Assembly (NCBI GenBank): GCA_964059195.1
Contig: CAXKWD010000007.1
Span: forward strand, 61,876,705-61,940,704
Direction of reading: 5' to 3'
Length of the DNA: 64,000 nucleotides
From: Ectobius pallidus
Taxonomy: Eukaryota > Arthropoda > Insecta > Blattodea > Ectobiidae
Shown: positions 11,561 to 25,409 of the stretch, in pieces
Layout: every line of letters starts with the position of its first letter
Numbering within the stretch: the stretch's first letter is position 1
Notes under the pieces: model-generated
The model's database searches: none
The model's input: only the letters and a program-made list of their open reading frames with translations
What the model was told of the DNA's origin: nothing
Position numbers and translations under genes: made by a program

Positions 11561-13889
11561 TTATATGCGTATATATTACGCACACAAATAGCTCTACTTT
11601 CTAAGAATGGTCATGCACCACCATCTTCCGAATCCAGAAGGAAATATGCTAAATAAGTTATTTATTTTATTTCAATCCTTCGCTAATTCGTCTCCGAGAA
11701 ACAGAAATGTTATTGTTAAATTATCTTTTATTTCCGCATGGGAAGTTATTTCGCTTTCGTAATATACTTTCGGCGGGCCCAGTAAGGATTTCGAATCCGA
11801 TTATATGCGTATATATTAAGCAGACAAATAGCTCTACTCTCTAACATCGGCTATGCAACACCATCCATCGAATCCAATTCGAAATTTTCATGTCATTATG
11901 GAAAATAAGTTAATATATTTTGTAAAAAATTCTTCGCTATTTCGTCTCCGAGAAACAGAAATGTTATTGTTAAATTATCTATTATCTCAGCATCGGAAAT
12001 TATTTAGCTACCGGAATATACTTTGGGCTGGCCCATTAAAGATTTCAAATACGATTTATGTATGTGCATTAAGCAGACAAATAGGTCTACTTATTGAGAA
12101 TGGCCATGCACCACCATCCATGAATGAAGAAGAAAATAAAAGGTCATTATGCAAAATATGTTAATATTTTTTCTAAGAAATCTTTCGCCATTTCGTATCC
12201 GAGAAACAGAAATGTTATTGTGAAATTATTTTTTAATTCCGTATTGGGAATTATTTCGTAATCGGCATATACTTTCGGCTGGCCCAGAAAGGATTTTAAA
12301 TACGATTATATGCATATAGCCTATATTAAGCAGAAAAATAGCTCTACTCACTAAGATCGGCCATGCACCACCATCCACCAAATCCAGAAGGAAATAAAAA
12401 GGTTATTATGCAAAATAAGTTAATATTTGTTCTAAGTAATTCTTCGCAATTTCGTCTCCGTGAAAAAAAGTTATTGTGAAATTATCTCTTATTTCCGCAT
12501 CGGAAATTATTTCGCAATCGGCATATACTTTCGGCTGGCCCAGTAAGGATTTTAAATACGATTATATGCGTATAGACTATATTAAGCAGAAAAATAGCTC
12601 TACTCACTAAGATCGGCCATGCACCACCATCCACCGAATCCAGAAGGAAATATAGTGGTCATTATGCAAAATAAGTTAATATTTTTTCTAAAAAATCCTT
12701 CGCTATTTCGTCTCCGAGAAAAAGAAACGTTATTGTTAAATTATCTATTATTTCCGCATCGGGAATTATTTCGCTATCGGAATATACTTTGGGCTGGCCA
12801 AGTAAGGATTTCAAATACAATTATATGAGGATATGTTAAACCGACCGAATCCAGAAAGAAATATGCAAAATAATTTAATGTATTTTCTAAAAAATCCTTC
12901 GCTATTTCGTCTCCGAGAAACAGAAATGTTATTGGTAAATTATCTTTTATTTCCGGGTCGGAAAATATTTCGCTATTATAATATACTTACGGCTGGCCCA
13001 GTAAGGATTTCAAATACGATTATATTTGTATATATTAAGCAGACAAACAGCTCTACTTACTAAGAAGGGCCATGCACCACCATCTTCCGAATCCAGAAGG
13101 AAATATGTTAAATAAGTTAATATATATATTTTTTTTTTAATCCTTCGCTAATTCGTCTCCGAGAAACAGAAATGTTATGGTTAAATTATCTTATATTTCC
13201 GCTTCGGAAATTATTTCGCTGTCGTAATATACTTTCGGCGGGCCCAGTAAGGATTTCAAATTCGATTATATGCGTACCGGTATATATTAAGCAGACAAAT
13301 AGCTCTACTAATTAACATCGGCTTTGCAACACCATCCCCCGAATCCAAATCGATATTTTCAGGTCATTATGCAAAATAAGTTAATATATTTTGTAAAAAA
13401 TTCTTCGCTATTTTGTCTCCGAGAAACAGAAATGTTATTGTTAAATTATCTATTATTTCCGCATCGGAAATTATTTTGCTATCGGAATATACTTTGGGCT
13501 GGCCCAGTAAGGATTTCAAATACGATTTATGTGTGTACATTAAGCAGATAAATAGCTCTATTTACTGAGAATGGCCATGCACCACCATCCATGAATGAAG
13601 AAGGAAATAAATAGGTCATTATGCAAAATATGTTAATAATTTTTCTAAGAAATCTTTCACCATTTCGTATCCGAGAAACAGTTATGCTATTGTGAAATTA
13701 TTTTTTTAATTCCGTATCGGAAATTATTTCGCAATCGGCATATACTTTTGGCTGGCCCAGTAAGGATTTTAAATACGATTATATGCGTACAGCCTATATT
13801 AAGCAGAAGAATTTCTGTACTCACTAAGATCGGCCATCCACCACCATCCACCGAATCCAGAAGGAAATAAACAGGTCATTAAGGATTTC
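11561..13889. repeat. Satellite array, block 2
   Basis: Same ~254-bp monomer family, resuming in register after the CACTA-like insertion. About nine monomers. The series 11561-12600 matches 37397-38230 and, across a nested insertion, 49915-51800. The last bases (CATTAAGGATTTC, 13877-13889) are the left target duplication of the RTE-like element. No gene. Confidence 0.95.
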
Positions 13890-13929
13890 TTCTTCTTCTT
13901 CTTTTGTTTAAGCTTTCGCTTGTTCGTCT

Positions 13930-14297
13930 TCAGGCTGAATCCGATGGAGATGATAAACATCCTTCCTTCCATCTCTTCTTTGGACGACCTCTTTCTCTTT
14001 CCTTTTCCTCTCTTGCCGCTTTAATCAATCTATTTCTCTCTGCTCGTTCAACGTGGGAATTCCATTCTCGCCTTCTTACCTTTGTGAATTTAACCACGTC
14101 CATTATATCACATTCTTGTCTGACTGTTTCGTTCCTTACTTTATCTAATCTTGTTTTCCCTAATATTGTTCTCAATGTATTAATTTCTGTTGTTCTCATA
14201 AGCTGTTTAGTTTTGCTATTTTCTGCTCTAGTTTCTGTACCATATGTTAGTATTGGTCTAACTGCAGTTTTATATATTTTTATTTTGCTCTCTATAT
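13930..14297 (-). pseudogene. RTE-like ORF, C-terminal part
   Basis: On the minus strand the frame continues directly from the split RT: NIESKIKIYKTAVRPILTYG, ETRAENSKTKQLMRTTEI, GKTRLDKVRNETVRQECDI, WNSHVERAERNRLIKAAREE and RGRPKKRWKEG. This tail, ending in a basic GRPKKRW motif, is characteristic of RTE-type elements in arthropods. It is separated from the RT body by the LTR-like insert at 14298-15458. Confidence 0.85.
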
Positions 14298-15458
14298 TGT
14301 AGGGATTTGGGCTAGGTAGGAGTCCAGGATCCCTAACATATAATTAAATAAATTTCTCCTACTAAAAATATTCCTTCTGGTAGCTGGTTGAGCAGTGGTT
14401 GATATGAAATAATAGTATAATAATTCCAACAGAGTTAACAATTTATTTGTATATAAATCCAAGTTGAATACAATATAGTTACTGTATTGGTCCAGGTTTG
14501 GTTAGGACCAAGAAATATGTCCAAGATTGTAAATTTATTTGCTTATATTAAGTTTGGTTATCTTTAACCTTTGCTTAAATGTTCAGGCTATTCTTTAGCT
14601 GAACTCAATTCAGTACAAGTAAAGCGGAGGTGGCATATTGCCCAAAATTCCGGAAAATTATAAATGCAGAAATTATAATAATTCTTTCAAAGTTGAGAGC
14701 TCTTCACATTCGAGCTATTACAATGGGAAATGCGAATCCTGCACAAAGTGCCAAATGATTCGGTAATTATACAAGCTGCCAAGTTGTGGTCAGGTTATTG
14801 TATTTAACCTTAATGTTTTACATTATGAGTACTTAACTTTCGATTTGTAGAGAGTATGTAGGTTGTCCTGGACTCGTTTGAAAGTATGAATAAATGCCTA
14901 AGATCCCATCGGTGAGGTTATGTAGAATGCTGAAGTTGCTGCTGGAGGCTGTGGGTAAAAGGCTTCTTTGCCTTAGAAGTCCAGGTCTAGAAGTTCTGGT
15001 AGACTACATCTTCTGCGTTGTGTAGCATGAAGTGTCGGTACTGGGAATAAGCTAAGGTGCTTGCCTTAGTGAAGTTCGATGAAGAATGAAAAGAGTCAAA
15101 CAGGTTAGCCTACGTACCCCCTCTAAAATTACATTCGAGCGCTTTCAGTTTCTCGATCGAAGTAGCGTAGAAGCTTCTCGAGACTTCTATCTTGAAATAC
15201 GGCGAATGTACAATATCTTCGTATTTCAAAAGATCTGTAAAACTAAGAAAAACTATTTAGCAAATTGTTTTATAATTAATGTTTATGAGTGTCTGTAAAC
15301 ATTTCAAAACATTGCTAAGCTTTCGAGATATCGATAGAGACATCGATCGACTCATTGAATGTTTCGTTACTAATGTTTAAGAAGTATGTTCATAAACAAA
15401 TGTATAGAAAAGAAAATGCACAATGTGAAAAGGTTAACATTTTTCCTGAAATGTTACA
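14298..15458. mobile_element. Probable solo LTR inside the RTE-like element
   Basis: This 1161-bp insert splits the RTE coding frame between KNKYL and NIESK. It starts TGTAGGG and ends GTTACA, a TG...CA pair. CTATAT (14292-14297) and CTATAC (15459-15464) flank it as a 6-bp target duplication with one mismatch. The TGTAGG start is shared with the LTRs of both BEL/Pao elements in the window (TGTAGGAATC and TGTAGGCTAG), but no longer similarity was seen. No coding region is recognisable inside, which fits a solo LTR left by recombination. A short non-autonomous element of another kind is the alternative. Confidence 0.6.
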
Positions 15459-16629
15459 CTATACTAAGATATTTATTTTTCCAGATCACATCACGCAGAC
15501 ATCCCGAGATTCTAGCTGCTTTTTGAACTTGGTTTTTTACTTCATTTATTACATGGCGATCACTCGTTATATCCACTCCAAGATATCTAAAATTCATCAC
15601 CTGTTCGATCATTTTCTTATCTATTTCCAGTTTACATCTTATTGGTTCAATTGAGATACACATGGTTTTACTCTTCTCTGTAGATACTTTCATATTATAT
15701 TTCTCTGCATTCTTTACAAAATGATGTAGCAATCGTTGTAAATCATCTTCAGTACTGGCCATCAGTACCACGTCATCAGCATAAGCTATTATGTTAAAAT
15801 TTTTATTTCCCATCAAATAACCCCGTAGGTCTCTCACGCTATATATGATTTTGTCCATTATTAAATTAAACAGTAGTGGACTGAGGGAGTCACCTTGTCT
15901 TATTCCTTTCTGACATTTTATCTCCTCTGTAGTTTGTTCTTCTATACAAATTTTTGTAGTTGTATCTTTATTCATTTCTTCTATTACTTTAATTATCCGC
16001 TCTGGTATTTCTTTTTCTCTAAGATTCCTTACTACATCATCTAGTCTAATTCGATCGAAAGCTTTGGTTAAGTCCACAAAGCAAATAAAAACTGGTGTGG
16101 TATATTCAATCGCTTTTTCGACTATTTGGCGAATAATAAATATAGCATCTGTTGTACTTCTGTTGTGACGAAATCCTTGTTGTTGTTCACTAATTTCTAC
16201 ATATGTGATAATTTTTATTTGTATTATACCAGATAATAGTTTTAATACACATGATAGTAAAGTTATCCCTCTATAATTTCCTGGAATAGTCTTATCTCCT
16301 TTTTTGTGAATAGGAATTGTATTGCTATTTTTCCATTCCATAGGTATTTTTCCCACTTTAAACACCTTATCAAATAATTTCTTTAATTCTTCATTTAAAC
16401 TTTTTCCACCATATTTTAAATATTCGTTACGTAGCCCATCGGGCCCCGATGCTTTCCTATTATTTAATTATCTTATTCCTTCTACTATTTCTTCGTCTTT
16501 AATTTCAATTTCTTCTTGTGAGATACACTCTACGTGGTTATTATTGTCCTCGTCTAAAATATCATCATTGTATAAGTCTTCAAAATATTGCTTCCTTCTT
16601 GTTAAATCATAACTGCTCACAGAACCACG
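15459..16629 (-). pseudogene. RTE-like reverse transcriptase, N-terminal and central part
   Basis: The minus-strand frame covers most of an RT: NRKASGPDGLRNEYLKYG (about 16400-16460), KIPMEWKNSNTIPIHKKGD, NYRGITLLSCVLKLLS, QQGFRHNRSTTDAIFIIRQI, FVDLTKAFDRI, GIRQGDSLSPLLFNLIMDKI, the active site AYADDVVLMAS (YADD at 15772-15783) and NFRYLGVDI. An in-frame TAA lies at about 16467, just upstream of LNNRKASGP. The frame is cut at 15459 by the LTR-like insert and resumes at 14297. The upstream endonuclease is absent. Confidence 0.87.
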
Positions 16630-19600
16630 CATTAAGGATTTCATTATGCAAAATAAGTTAATATTTTTTCTAAAAAATCCTTCGCTATTTCGTCTGCGAC
16701 AAACAGAAGTCGGTAATTATTTCGTTATCGGAATATACTTTGGGCTGACCCATTAAGGATGTCAAATACGATTATATGTGTATATATTAAGCAGAGGAAT
16801 AGCTATACTTACTATGAATGGCCATGCACCACCATCCACAGAATCCATAAGGAAATAAACATGTCATTATGCAAAATAAGTTAATATTTTTTCTGAAAAG
16901 TTCTTCGCCATTTCGTCTCCGAGAAAGAGAAAAGTTATTGAGAAATTATCTTATATTTCCGCATCGGAAATTATTTCCCTATCGGCATTTACTTTTGGCT
17001 GGCCCAGTAAGGATTTCAAATACGATTATATGCGTAAATATTAAGCAGACAAAGATCACTAACATCGGCCATGCACCACCATCCACTGAATCCAGAAGGA
17101 AATATAGTGGTCATTATGCAAAATAAGTTAATATTTTTCTAAAAATTCCTTCGCTATTTCGTCTCCGAGAAACAGAAATGTTATTGTTAAATTATCTATT
17201 ATTTCCTGATCGGAAAGTATTTCGCTATCGGAATATACTTTGGGCTGGCCCAGTAAATATTTCAAATACGAATATATGTGTAGCCTATATATTAAGCAGA
17301 CAAATACCTCTACTTACTAAGAATGGCCATGCACCACCAACCACCTAATCCAGAAGGAAACAAACAGGTCATTATGCAAAATAAGTCAATATTTTTTTCT
17401 AAAAAATCCTTAACTAATTCTTCTCCGAGAAAGAGAAATGTTACTTCTAATTTTTCTATTATTTCCTCATAGGAAATTATTTCGCAGTAGGAATATACTT
17501 TCGCCTGACCCAGTGAAGAATTCAAATACGATTATATGCGTATGTATTAATCAGACAAATAGCTCTACATACAAAGAATGGCCATGCACCACCATCCATC
17601 GAATCCAGAAGGAAATTAAGTGGTCGATATGCAAAATAAGTTAATAATTTTTCTAAACAATCCTTCGCTATTTCGTCTCCGACAAACAGAATACGGTAAT
17701 TATTTCGATATCGGAAATACCATGGGCTGGGCGCATTAAGGATTTCAAAAACGATTATATGTGTATATATTACGCAGAGAAATAGCTATACTTACTATGA
17801 ATGGCCATGTACCACCATCCACCGAATCCAAAAGGAAATAAACAGGTCATTATGCAAAAAAGGTTAATATTTTTTCTAAAAAGTCCTTCGCTATTTCATC
17901 TCCGAGAAACAGAAGTGTTATTATGAAATTAACTTTTATTTCCGCATCGGGAAATACTTCGCTATCGGAATATACTTCGTGCTGGCCCAGTAAGGATTTA
18001 AAATACGATTATACGTGTATTTATTAAGCAGACAAGGCGCTATTCTAACTAAGAATGGCCATGCACCACTGTTCACCGAATACAGAAAGAAATATACAGG
18101 TTCATATACTAAATAAACTTATATTTTTGCGTTATTTCGTCTCCGAAAAAGAGAAATGTTATATTTAAATTAACAGTCCGCATCAGAAATTATTTCCCTA
18201 CCGGAATATACTTTCGGCTGGCCCAGTTAATATTTCAAATAAGATTATATGAGTGTATATTAAGCAGACAAATAGCTCTACTCGCTAAGATCGGCCATGC
18301 ACAACCATCCACCGAATCCAGAAGTAATATGGTCGTCATTATGCAAAATAAGTTAATATATTTTCTAAACAATCCTTCGCTATTTCGTCTCCGACAAACA
18401 GAAATGTTATTGCTAAATTATCTATTATTTCTCTATCTGCAATTATTTCGCTATCGGCATATACTTTCCGCTGGCCCAGTAAGGATTTCAAATATGATTA
18501 TATGCATAAATATTAAGCAGACAAATAGCTCTACTCACTAAGATCGGCCATGCACCACTATCCACCGATTCCTGAAGGAAATATAGTGGTCATTATTCAA
18601 AATAAGTTATATTTTTTCTAAAAAATCCTTCGCTATTTCGTCTCCGAGAAACAGAAAAGTTACTGTTAGATTATCTATTATTTTCGCATCGGAAAATATT
18701 TCACCATCGGAATATACTTTGGGCTGGCCCAGTAAGGGTTTCAAATACAAATATATGTGCATATATTAAGCAGACAAATACATGTACTTACTAAGAATGG
18801 CCATGCACCACCAACCATCTAATCCAGAAGGAAATAAACAGGTCATTATGCAAAATAAGTTAATATTTTTTCTAAAAAATCCTTCACTAATTCTTCTCCG
18901 AGAAAAAGGAGTGTTATTGTTAAATTTTCTATTATTTCCGCATGGGAAATTATTTCGCTATCGGAATATACTTTCGCCTGGCTCAGTGAAGAATTCAAAT
19001 ACCATTATATGCTTGTGTATTAATCAGACAAATAGCTCTACTTAGAAAGAACGGCAATACATCACCGTCCACCGAATGTAGAAAAAAAAATATATATGTT
19101 ATTATGCAAAATAAGTTTATATTTTTCTAAAAAATCCTACGCTATTTCGTCCTGGAAAGACTGAAATGTTATTGTTAAATTATCTATTATTTCCTAATCT
19201 GAAATTATTTCGCTATCGGAATATACTTTGGGCTGGCCCAGTAAGGATTTCAAATACAATTATATGCGTATATGTTAAACAGACAAATAGCTCTACTTAC
19301 TAAGAACGGCAATGCACCACCGTTCACCGAATCCAGAAGGAAATATGGTAAATAAGTTAATATTTTTTCTAAAAATTCCCTCGCTATTTCGTCTCCGAGA
19401 AACAGAAATGTTTCCGTATCGGAAATTATTTCGCTATCGTAATATACCTTCGGCGGGCCCAGTAAGAATTTCTAATACGATTATATACGTATATATTAAG
19501 AAGACAAATCGCTCTAATCACTAACATCGGCTATGCCACACCATCCACCGAATCCAGATGAAAATATGCAGGTTATAGTTCAAAATAATTAATATTTATT

Positions 19601-19880
19601 CTAAAAAATCCTTCGCTATTTCGCCTCCGAGAAACAGAAATATGATTGTTAAATTATATTATATTTTAGCATGAGAAATAATTTCGCTATCTGAATATTC
19701 TTTATGCTGGCCAGTAAGGATTTCAAATACGATTATATTTGTATATATTAAGCAGACAAAGAGCTCTACTTACAAAGAATGGCCTTGTACAACCATCCAC
19801 CGAATCCAGAAGGAAATTTAGTGGTCATTATGCAAAATATGTTAATATTTTTTCTAAACTATCCTTCGCTATTTCGTCTC
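16630..19880. repeat. Satellite array, block 3
   Basis: About 13 monomers of the ~254-bp family. The stretch 16690-17100 resembles 26390-26740, and 18150-19870 resembles 62307-63990 and 1-500. A monomer near 17640-17700 carries the uninterrupted CGTCTCCGACAAACAG sequence that corresponds to the insertion site of BEL element 1. The block ends with GTCTC (19876-19880), the left target duplication of that element. No gene. Confidence 0.95.
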
Positions 19881-20543
19881 TGTAGGAATCCGGTCCGTGA
19901 GGAGCAAAATGAAGGGAACTCAGGTACAATGAAGGTATTTTCGGAGGACCAGGCAATTATGCCAATTAATAACTAATCGAAGGGAGACAATGGACTGTAG
20001 GTAGCTGGTACAGAGATTTCAACCTGAGTAATTTGCAACGGTATATTATCAAGAAACCTGAATTCTGAATTATTTGATACAACACTTTTACACAGTAAAA
20101 TATAAGAATAATACAGTTACTGTTCTTGTAGAAAACTATTCTCCCGCCCGTTGGCGAATGTAACGCTAGACAAAGCCTGTTCACTTCACGTGGCTTCTAG
20201 GTTAAGAGACAATGGAAATACTTGTAAATGACACTAAAATACAATATTATTTCCTAAATTTCACACGTAAAGCTGCCTTCACTACAGGAGCATGATATAC
20301 GCGGAGTTGAAGATGAGTATTAGTAATATAGAGCGAAAACTGGCCTAAATCAGACGCAGCTGCAACGCATGCCTATACACTGTCACGTCTAGATCTCAAC
20401 TAACTTGCGCTGCAATAGCGTGCCTAACGCTGCAAGCACACACCTGCAGGCTATGAGTAATACGCGGCAAATAATTGGCGGTTCGCGCCAACTAACACAG
20501 AGGCTAATTTAAAACACTAAAACTATAGACTCTTGATCTAACA
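19881..20543 (-). repeat. LTR (3' LTR) of BEL element 1
   Basis: 663 bp, near-identical to 25714-26376. In element orientation this is the 3' LTR. The small minus-strand frame inside (19966-20184) occurs identically in both copies and looks non-coding. Confidence 0.97.
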
Positions 20544-20560
20544 TAACTCCCGCCTAAAAT
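20544..20560 (-). promoter_or_regulatory. Polypurine tract candidate of BEL element 1
   Basis: On the minus strand AGGCGGGAGTTA lies directly upstream of the 3' LTR start. This is the position and composition expected of the plus-strand primer used in reverse transcription. Confidence 0.7.
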
Positions 20561-20622
20561 CGACAGATTTTACATAACACTTTGCGGATAGATCAAGATT
20601 TACTTTACTAATAGATTTACAC

Positions 20623-23600
20623 TTATTGAATAGGCAAGGGACACACTTTTACAATTGGTCGCTTGTATTCACCATTGGACGTACGCACTGTCACAACACG
20701 CACTAAACCGTCGTCACCAGGATGCACTGATGAGATGATTCCCAGCTTCCACTGGAGCGGTGGAGAATTATCTTCTTTCAGGAGCACAAGGGTATCAATC
20801 TGAATGTTTTCGCTGGACGCAGACCACTTCTGCCTCTGCTGCAGTGAATGTAGGTAGTCAGCTGACCAACGCTGCCATATGTGATGTATGTAGGTTTGTA
20901 GCTGATGCCATTTAGCAACATGAGAGACATTCTCTGCCATAGGAGGAGAAGGTAGGGCTGTGAGTTTTTCTCCAATGAGAAAGTGTCCAGGAGATAGATA
21001 GGATGAGTCGCTAGGATCATCACTTAGGCGTAGGAGAGGTCGAGAGTTTAGACAGGCCTCAATCTGGGTGAGAACTGTGGAAAGCTGCTCATATGTAAAC
21101 ACTTGGCTACCCATCACTCGTCGTAAATGAAATTTCATGGATTTAACAGCAGCCTCGTGCAGTCCTCCAAAATGTGGGGAGGAAGCAGGGATAAAATGCC
21201 ATGTGAATTCATTAGAGGAGGCGTAGTCTTGGAGAATTTGTTGATGGATGCTGGACTGAAGCAAGAGACGCAGCTCGCGAAGCTTGTTGTTAGCACCAAC
21301 AAAGTTCGTCCCATTATCACTAAATATTTCCTTGCAAAGTCCTCTACGAGATGTGAATCTGCGCAGGGCGGCGATGAAGGCATCAGAAGTAAGGTCGGAA
21401 ACCAGCTCGATGTGAACTGCTTTCGTAGCTAAGCATACGAAGATAGCAATGTATGCTTTGACCTGAGTTTTGCTGCGGGGGGATCCGTATCTTATGAAGA
21501 ATGGTCCAGCGTAGTCAACCGCAGAACGTAGAAATGCTCTAGCAGGGGTCACCCTGTATCTAGGTAGGCTGCCCATCAGCTGGTGAGCACCTTTGGCTTT
21601 TAACTTAAAACAAGTTAAACATCTGTGTAGCGTAGACTTCACAACTCTACGTACACTTGGAATCCAATATCGTTCTCGCAGAGAAGATATGAGCAGTTGA
21701 TGTGATGCATGAAGCAGTCGCAGATGCTCGGATTCAATTATCAATCTAGTGAGGTGGTGACCTGGAGGGAGGATAAGCTGATGTCGTGCATCATGTGGTA
21801 ACTCAGCTTTCTCCAGACGTCCACCCACTCGGAGTAGGCCATCCTTGTCCACGAAAGGCACCAAGGAGTGGAGCGAACTCTTGTTATTCACTTGCATCTC
21901 ACTCTGAAGATCGGACAGTTCATGAGAATAGGCTGCTTGCTGAGCTATTCTTATACAAAGCAACAAAGTTTGTTGTAACTCTTCAACTGTGAGAGGGCCG
22001 TGACGTTTAACTTGGCTTCTACAGTTGTTTATAAAGCGTAGCATATATGAAGTAACTCTTTGTAAACGCGCTAGCTTAGAAAAACGTAGCATAAAATCTT
22101 CTTCAGCATGTGTGACTAGGCAAACTGTGTCACGCTGCTCACCCATGTCCTGCAGCTCAAGTTGCTGAGGTTGTTTGGGCCATGATTCAATAGGCTGTGA
22201 AATCCACACAGGCCCGTTCCACCATAAATCAATGTCTAAGATTTGTTCTGTCACCACACCTCTAGAAATCATGTCAGCCGGGTTGTGTTGGGTGGCCACA
22301 TGCCGCCAAGCTACCGTCTCTGACATCTCCTGGATTTGAGATACGCGATTAGACACAAATGTTTTCCATTTATGGGGATTAGATTTGATCCATGAGAGCA
22401 CAATCATGGAGTCAGACCACAGATAATTTTGTGATGTAGGCAATTTCAAGTCATTGACAACTTTATGATACAGTTTCGCAAGTAACAAGGCACCACACAA
22501 CTCGAGTCTTGGAATTGTTTGCTTCTTCAATGGTGAAACCTTGGACTTGGAGCAAAGTAGTTTAGTTGTAACAAGACCACTGCTCTCAGTAGACCGTACA
22601 TACACACAGGCACCATAGGCTTTCTCCGATGCATCACAGAATCCATGTATCTGTATGTCGGTAACCGTAGTTGCTGTTAACACATGGCGTGGGATGCGAA
22701 CATTATGAATTGTAGAAAGAATGTCACAGATGTCCATCCACTTTTCCCTTAGGTGAGATGGCAACTCCTCATCCCAACTAAGCTTAGCTAGCCACAGAGA
22801 TTGCAAGAATATCTTGGCATGGATTACGATAGGACTTATGAGGCCTAGAGGATCAAAAATAGAGGATGTAACAGCAAGGATATTTCTCTTGGTAAACTTG
22901 TAGGAAGGAGGTTCTTGGAGAGAGGAATGTGATTGTATCTGTAACAAATCAGTACTGGGATGCCACAGGAGTCCAAGCGCATGAGCATTTTCACTGTTGT
23001 CGAGGGACAAAGGAAGTTGCGTTTCTCTGTGCTCCACGGGTACTGCTTCCAAGATAGCCTCGGTATTTGAACACCATTTGCGTAGTGGAAATCCTCCACT
23101 GTTTAACATGAGTATAAGTTCACTTTGCAGTTGTAGAGCTTCCTGTAGATCGTCATGACCTGACAGGCAATCGTCCACATAGAAAGAGGTTCTTACTGCG
23201 TCTGCAGCACGAGGATATTTAGACTCTTCTTCTTGAGCGAGTTGACTCAAAAACCGTATGGCTAAAAAAGATGCTGACTTAGTGCCATAGGTTACAGTAG
23301 TCAAGGCATAATCTTGTAGTGGCTCACTTTTATCTGGACGCCATACAATACGTTGGAGATTCTGGTCTTCAGGATGCATCTGTACCCTCCTATACATTTT
23401 AGATATATCAGCTGAAAATGCATAGCGGTATGTTCTGAAGCGAAGAATAATTGATGACAAATCATCTTGAATTGTAGGACCACATTCTAGGATGTCATTC
23501 AAAGAGCATCCTGTGTCCGTCTTTGCAGAAGCATCAAACACTACTCGTGTACGAGTCGTAGATGAAGAAGGTTTTATTACTGCGTGATGTGGCAGGTAAT

Positions 23601-25409
23601 AACATATTTCATTCTCTTGCGGAGGCGAAACCCTTTTCATGTGACCCATCTGCTCGTACTCTACAAGAAATTTAGTATAGTCTTCCTTTAGAGTAGAGTC
23701 GTTCTGAAGTTTTCGCTCCAGGTAACTAAAACGCTTAACTGCTTGTTGTCTGGATTCACCCAATGAAGTTTTATCCTGTTTCATGGGCAGACGTACCATA
23801 AAACTACCATCATCATTGCGAGTGGTATTTTCTGCATAATGCTGTTCGCACCTTTTCTCTTCTTGTGTTAATATCTGTTGTGGAAAGTCTTCGAGGTCCC
23901 AAAACCGTCGTAGCTGCTTGTCCACATTGTCCGTAGAGATGAAGAAGTTGTGCTGGGAACCAGTATCTAGATTGCCTTTCACAGAGGACTTAGGAATGGT
24001 TCCAGACAATATCCATCCTAGTTCTGTACTAATCAATGCAGGAAAACCAGGATTGGTCAGGATCTTACCATGGAAAAGCTCGAAGAATAGTGCTCCTCCA
24101 ATCAGTAAATCAATTTCAGAAGGAATATTAAATTTAGGATCGGCTAATGGAATGTCAGAGGGAATATTCCATGAGGATGGATCAATTCGGACTGCAGGTA
24201 GCTTCCCTGTTATGCGAGGAAGGATTAGGCAATCTAGATTCCTTCGATAGTTGTAAACCATAGATCTCACATTTATGTTTACACTATGACTAGCATTAGA
24301 TGAAGTACCGTTTATTCCCTTGACAGGCGTATCAGCTGTCCTTGTAGGAAGTTGCAGACGCCTAGCTAGATCTGCAGACACGAAACTGGTCTGGCTGGCA
24401 GAGTCTAGAAGGGCCTTACACTGTATGTAGTTACCATGCTTGTCTTGCACTTCGACTCTTGCAGTCGCAAGTAAGACGTGAAGCACTGGCTTTATTTTCA
24501 CTGAACAATAACTTGCAGGAGCCTCAGTTCTGTTGCTATTTACTGTCTCACCTAATGGAGTAAATGTTTGAGAATCGATTCTAGATTCCCATTCACGCTG
24601 CACACTGTCTGGTAAATGTTCCAATAACAATTGCATTAGAATGACTTCATGAAGTGGCACTTCTAATTCTAACGCTTCAATAGCATGCAAGTTGTTTTGG
24701 AATTGATTCAACAAATTTCTCAAGTCTGCAACTGTCTCTTGTCTCGCTACAGGTAGGGACAACAGATGCTTAATGTGGGATATGGCAATTCACCGCTTAT
24801 TGTTATATCTTGCACACAATAGGTCCCATGCAACATGGAAGTTATCACTCGTGACTGGTAAACTTTGCAATAATGTTTTAGCCTCACCCTTGAGTGAACC
24901 GATGAGATAGTGGAATTTTTGAAAGGTGATAAACTGCTATTATTCACAATCAAACTTGAAAAAGTGTCAAAATAATGCTTGAATTTAGTTACATCACTCT
25001 CAAATACTGGAATTTGAATCGTAGGTAATTTTATCGCATTACTTGCCTGTGAAGCACCAGAGTTCACTGATTGTCGTGTGTCACTGTTGTGTGAATTGAC
25101 ACTGACTGAGGTAGGTTCATGCGCATGTATTAATTCACTTAATCTTGCCTTTAGCTCTTCATAACAACTTCTTGTTGTTTCCTTATGCTCTGCGTGTTCA
25201 TCTAAATCTTCTTCGGCTTCTATAAGCGATTCGATTTGAGATTGAACTGCCTCGTACCTCTCCCAACTAACGTTTACACTGTCAAGTTTAACTTTTAATC
25301 GAAACACATTTGTTTCTTCATTTATAGTGGCAAGAGTCTTTTGCATGTGAGTTAATTCCCGCTTAATTATACCTCTTCTTTTAATCAAAGCCCGTAGTTC
25401 ACTTTCCAT
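20623..25409 (-). pseudogene. BEL/Pao gag-pol polyprotein, element 1
   Basis: Gag begins MESELRALIKRRG at 25409 and includes the DUF1759-type segment IKLPTIQIPVFESDVTKFKH. A 1-bp loss at about 24915-24926 shifts the frame, and a TGA at 24790-24792 stops the recovered frame. Translation of the remainder is open for about 1370 codons. The gag zinc knuckles expected before the protease are absent: the frame passes from WESRIDSQTFTPLGE almost directly to the protease. The protease has KALLDSASQTSFVSADLA. The RT has TRVVFDASAKTDTGCSLND, FSADISKMYRRV and an intact FYVDDCLSG (YVDD at 23170-23181). RNase H has GFCDASEKAYGACVY, LWSDSMIVLSWI and HNPADMISRG. The integrase has SAVDYAGPF, FSDNGTNFVGA and GLHEAAVKSMK (the D, D, E residues). 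Pol looks intact; gag does not. Confidence 0.93.

Larger units (their letters stand above)
13890..16629 (-). mobile_element. RTE-like non-LTR retrotransposon, minus strand, 5'-truncated
   Basis: The element is flanked by a 13-bp direct repeat CATTAAGGATTTC (13877-13889 and 16630-16642). On the minus strand the 3' end (left side) finishes in (GAA)n, visible as TTCTTCTTCTTC at about 13889-13900; a short microsatellite tail is usual for RTE-type elements. Coding sequence is RT followed by the conserved C-terminal tail and is split by a 1.16-kb insert (14298-15458). The 5' end lies within the RT N-terminal region, so the endonuclease is missing. At least one stop codon plus the insert make it a dead copy. 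Confidence 0.85.
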
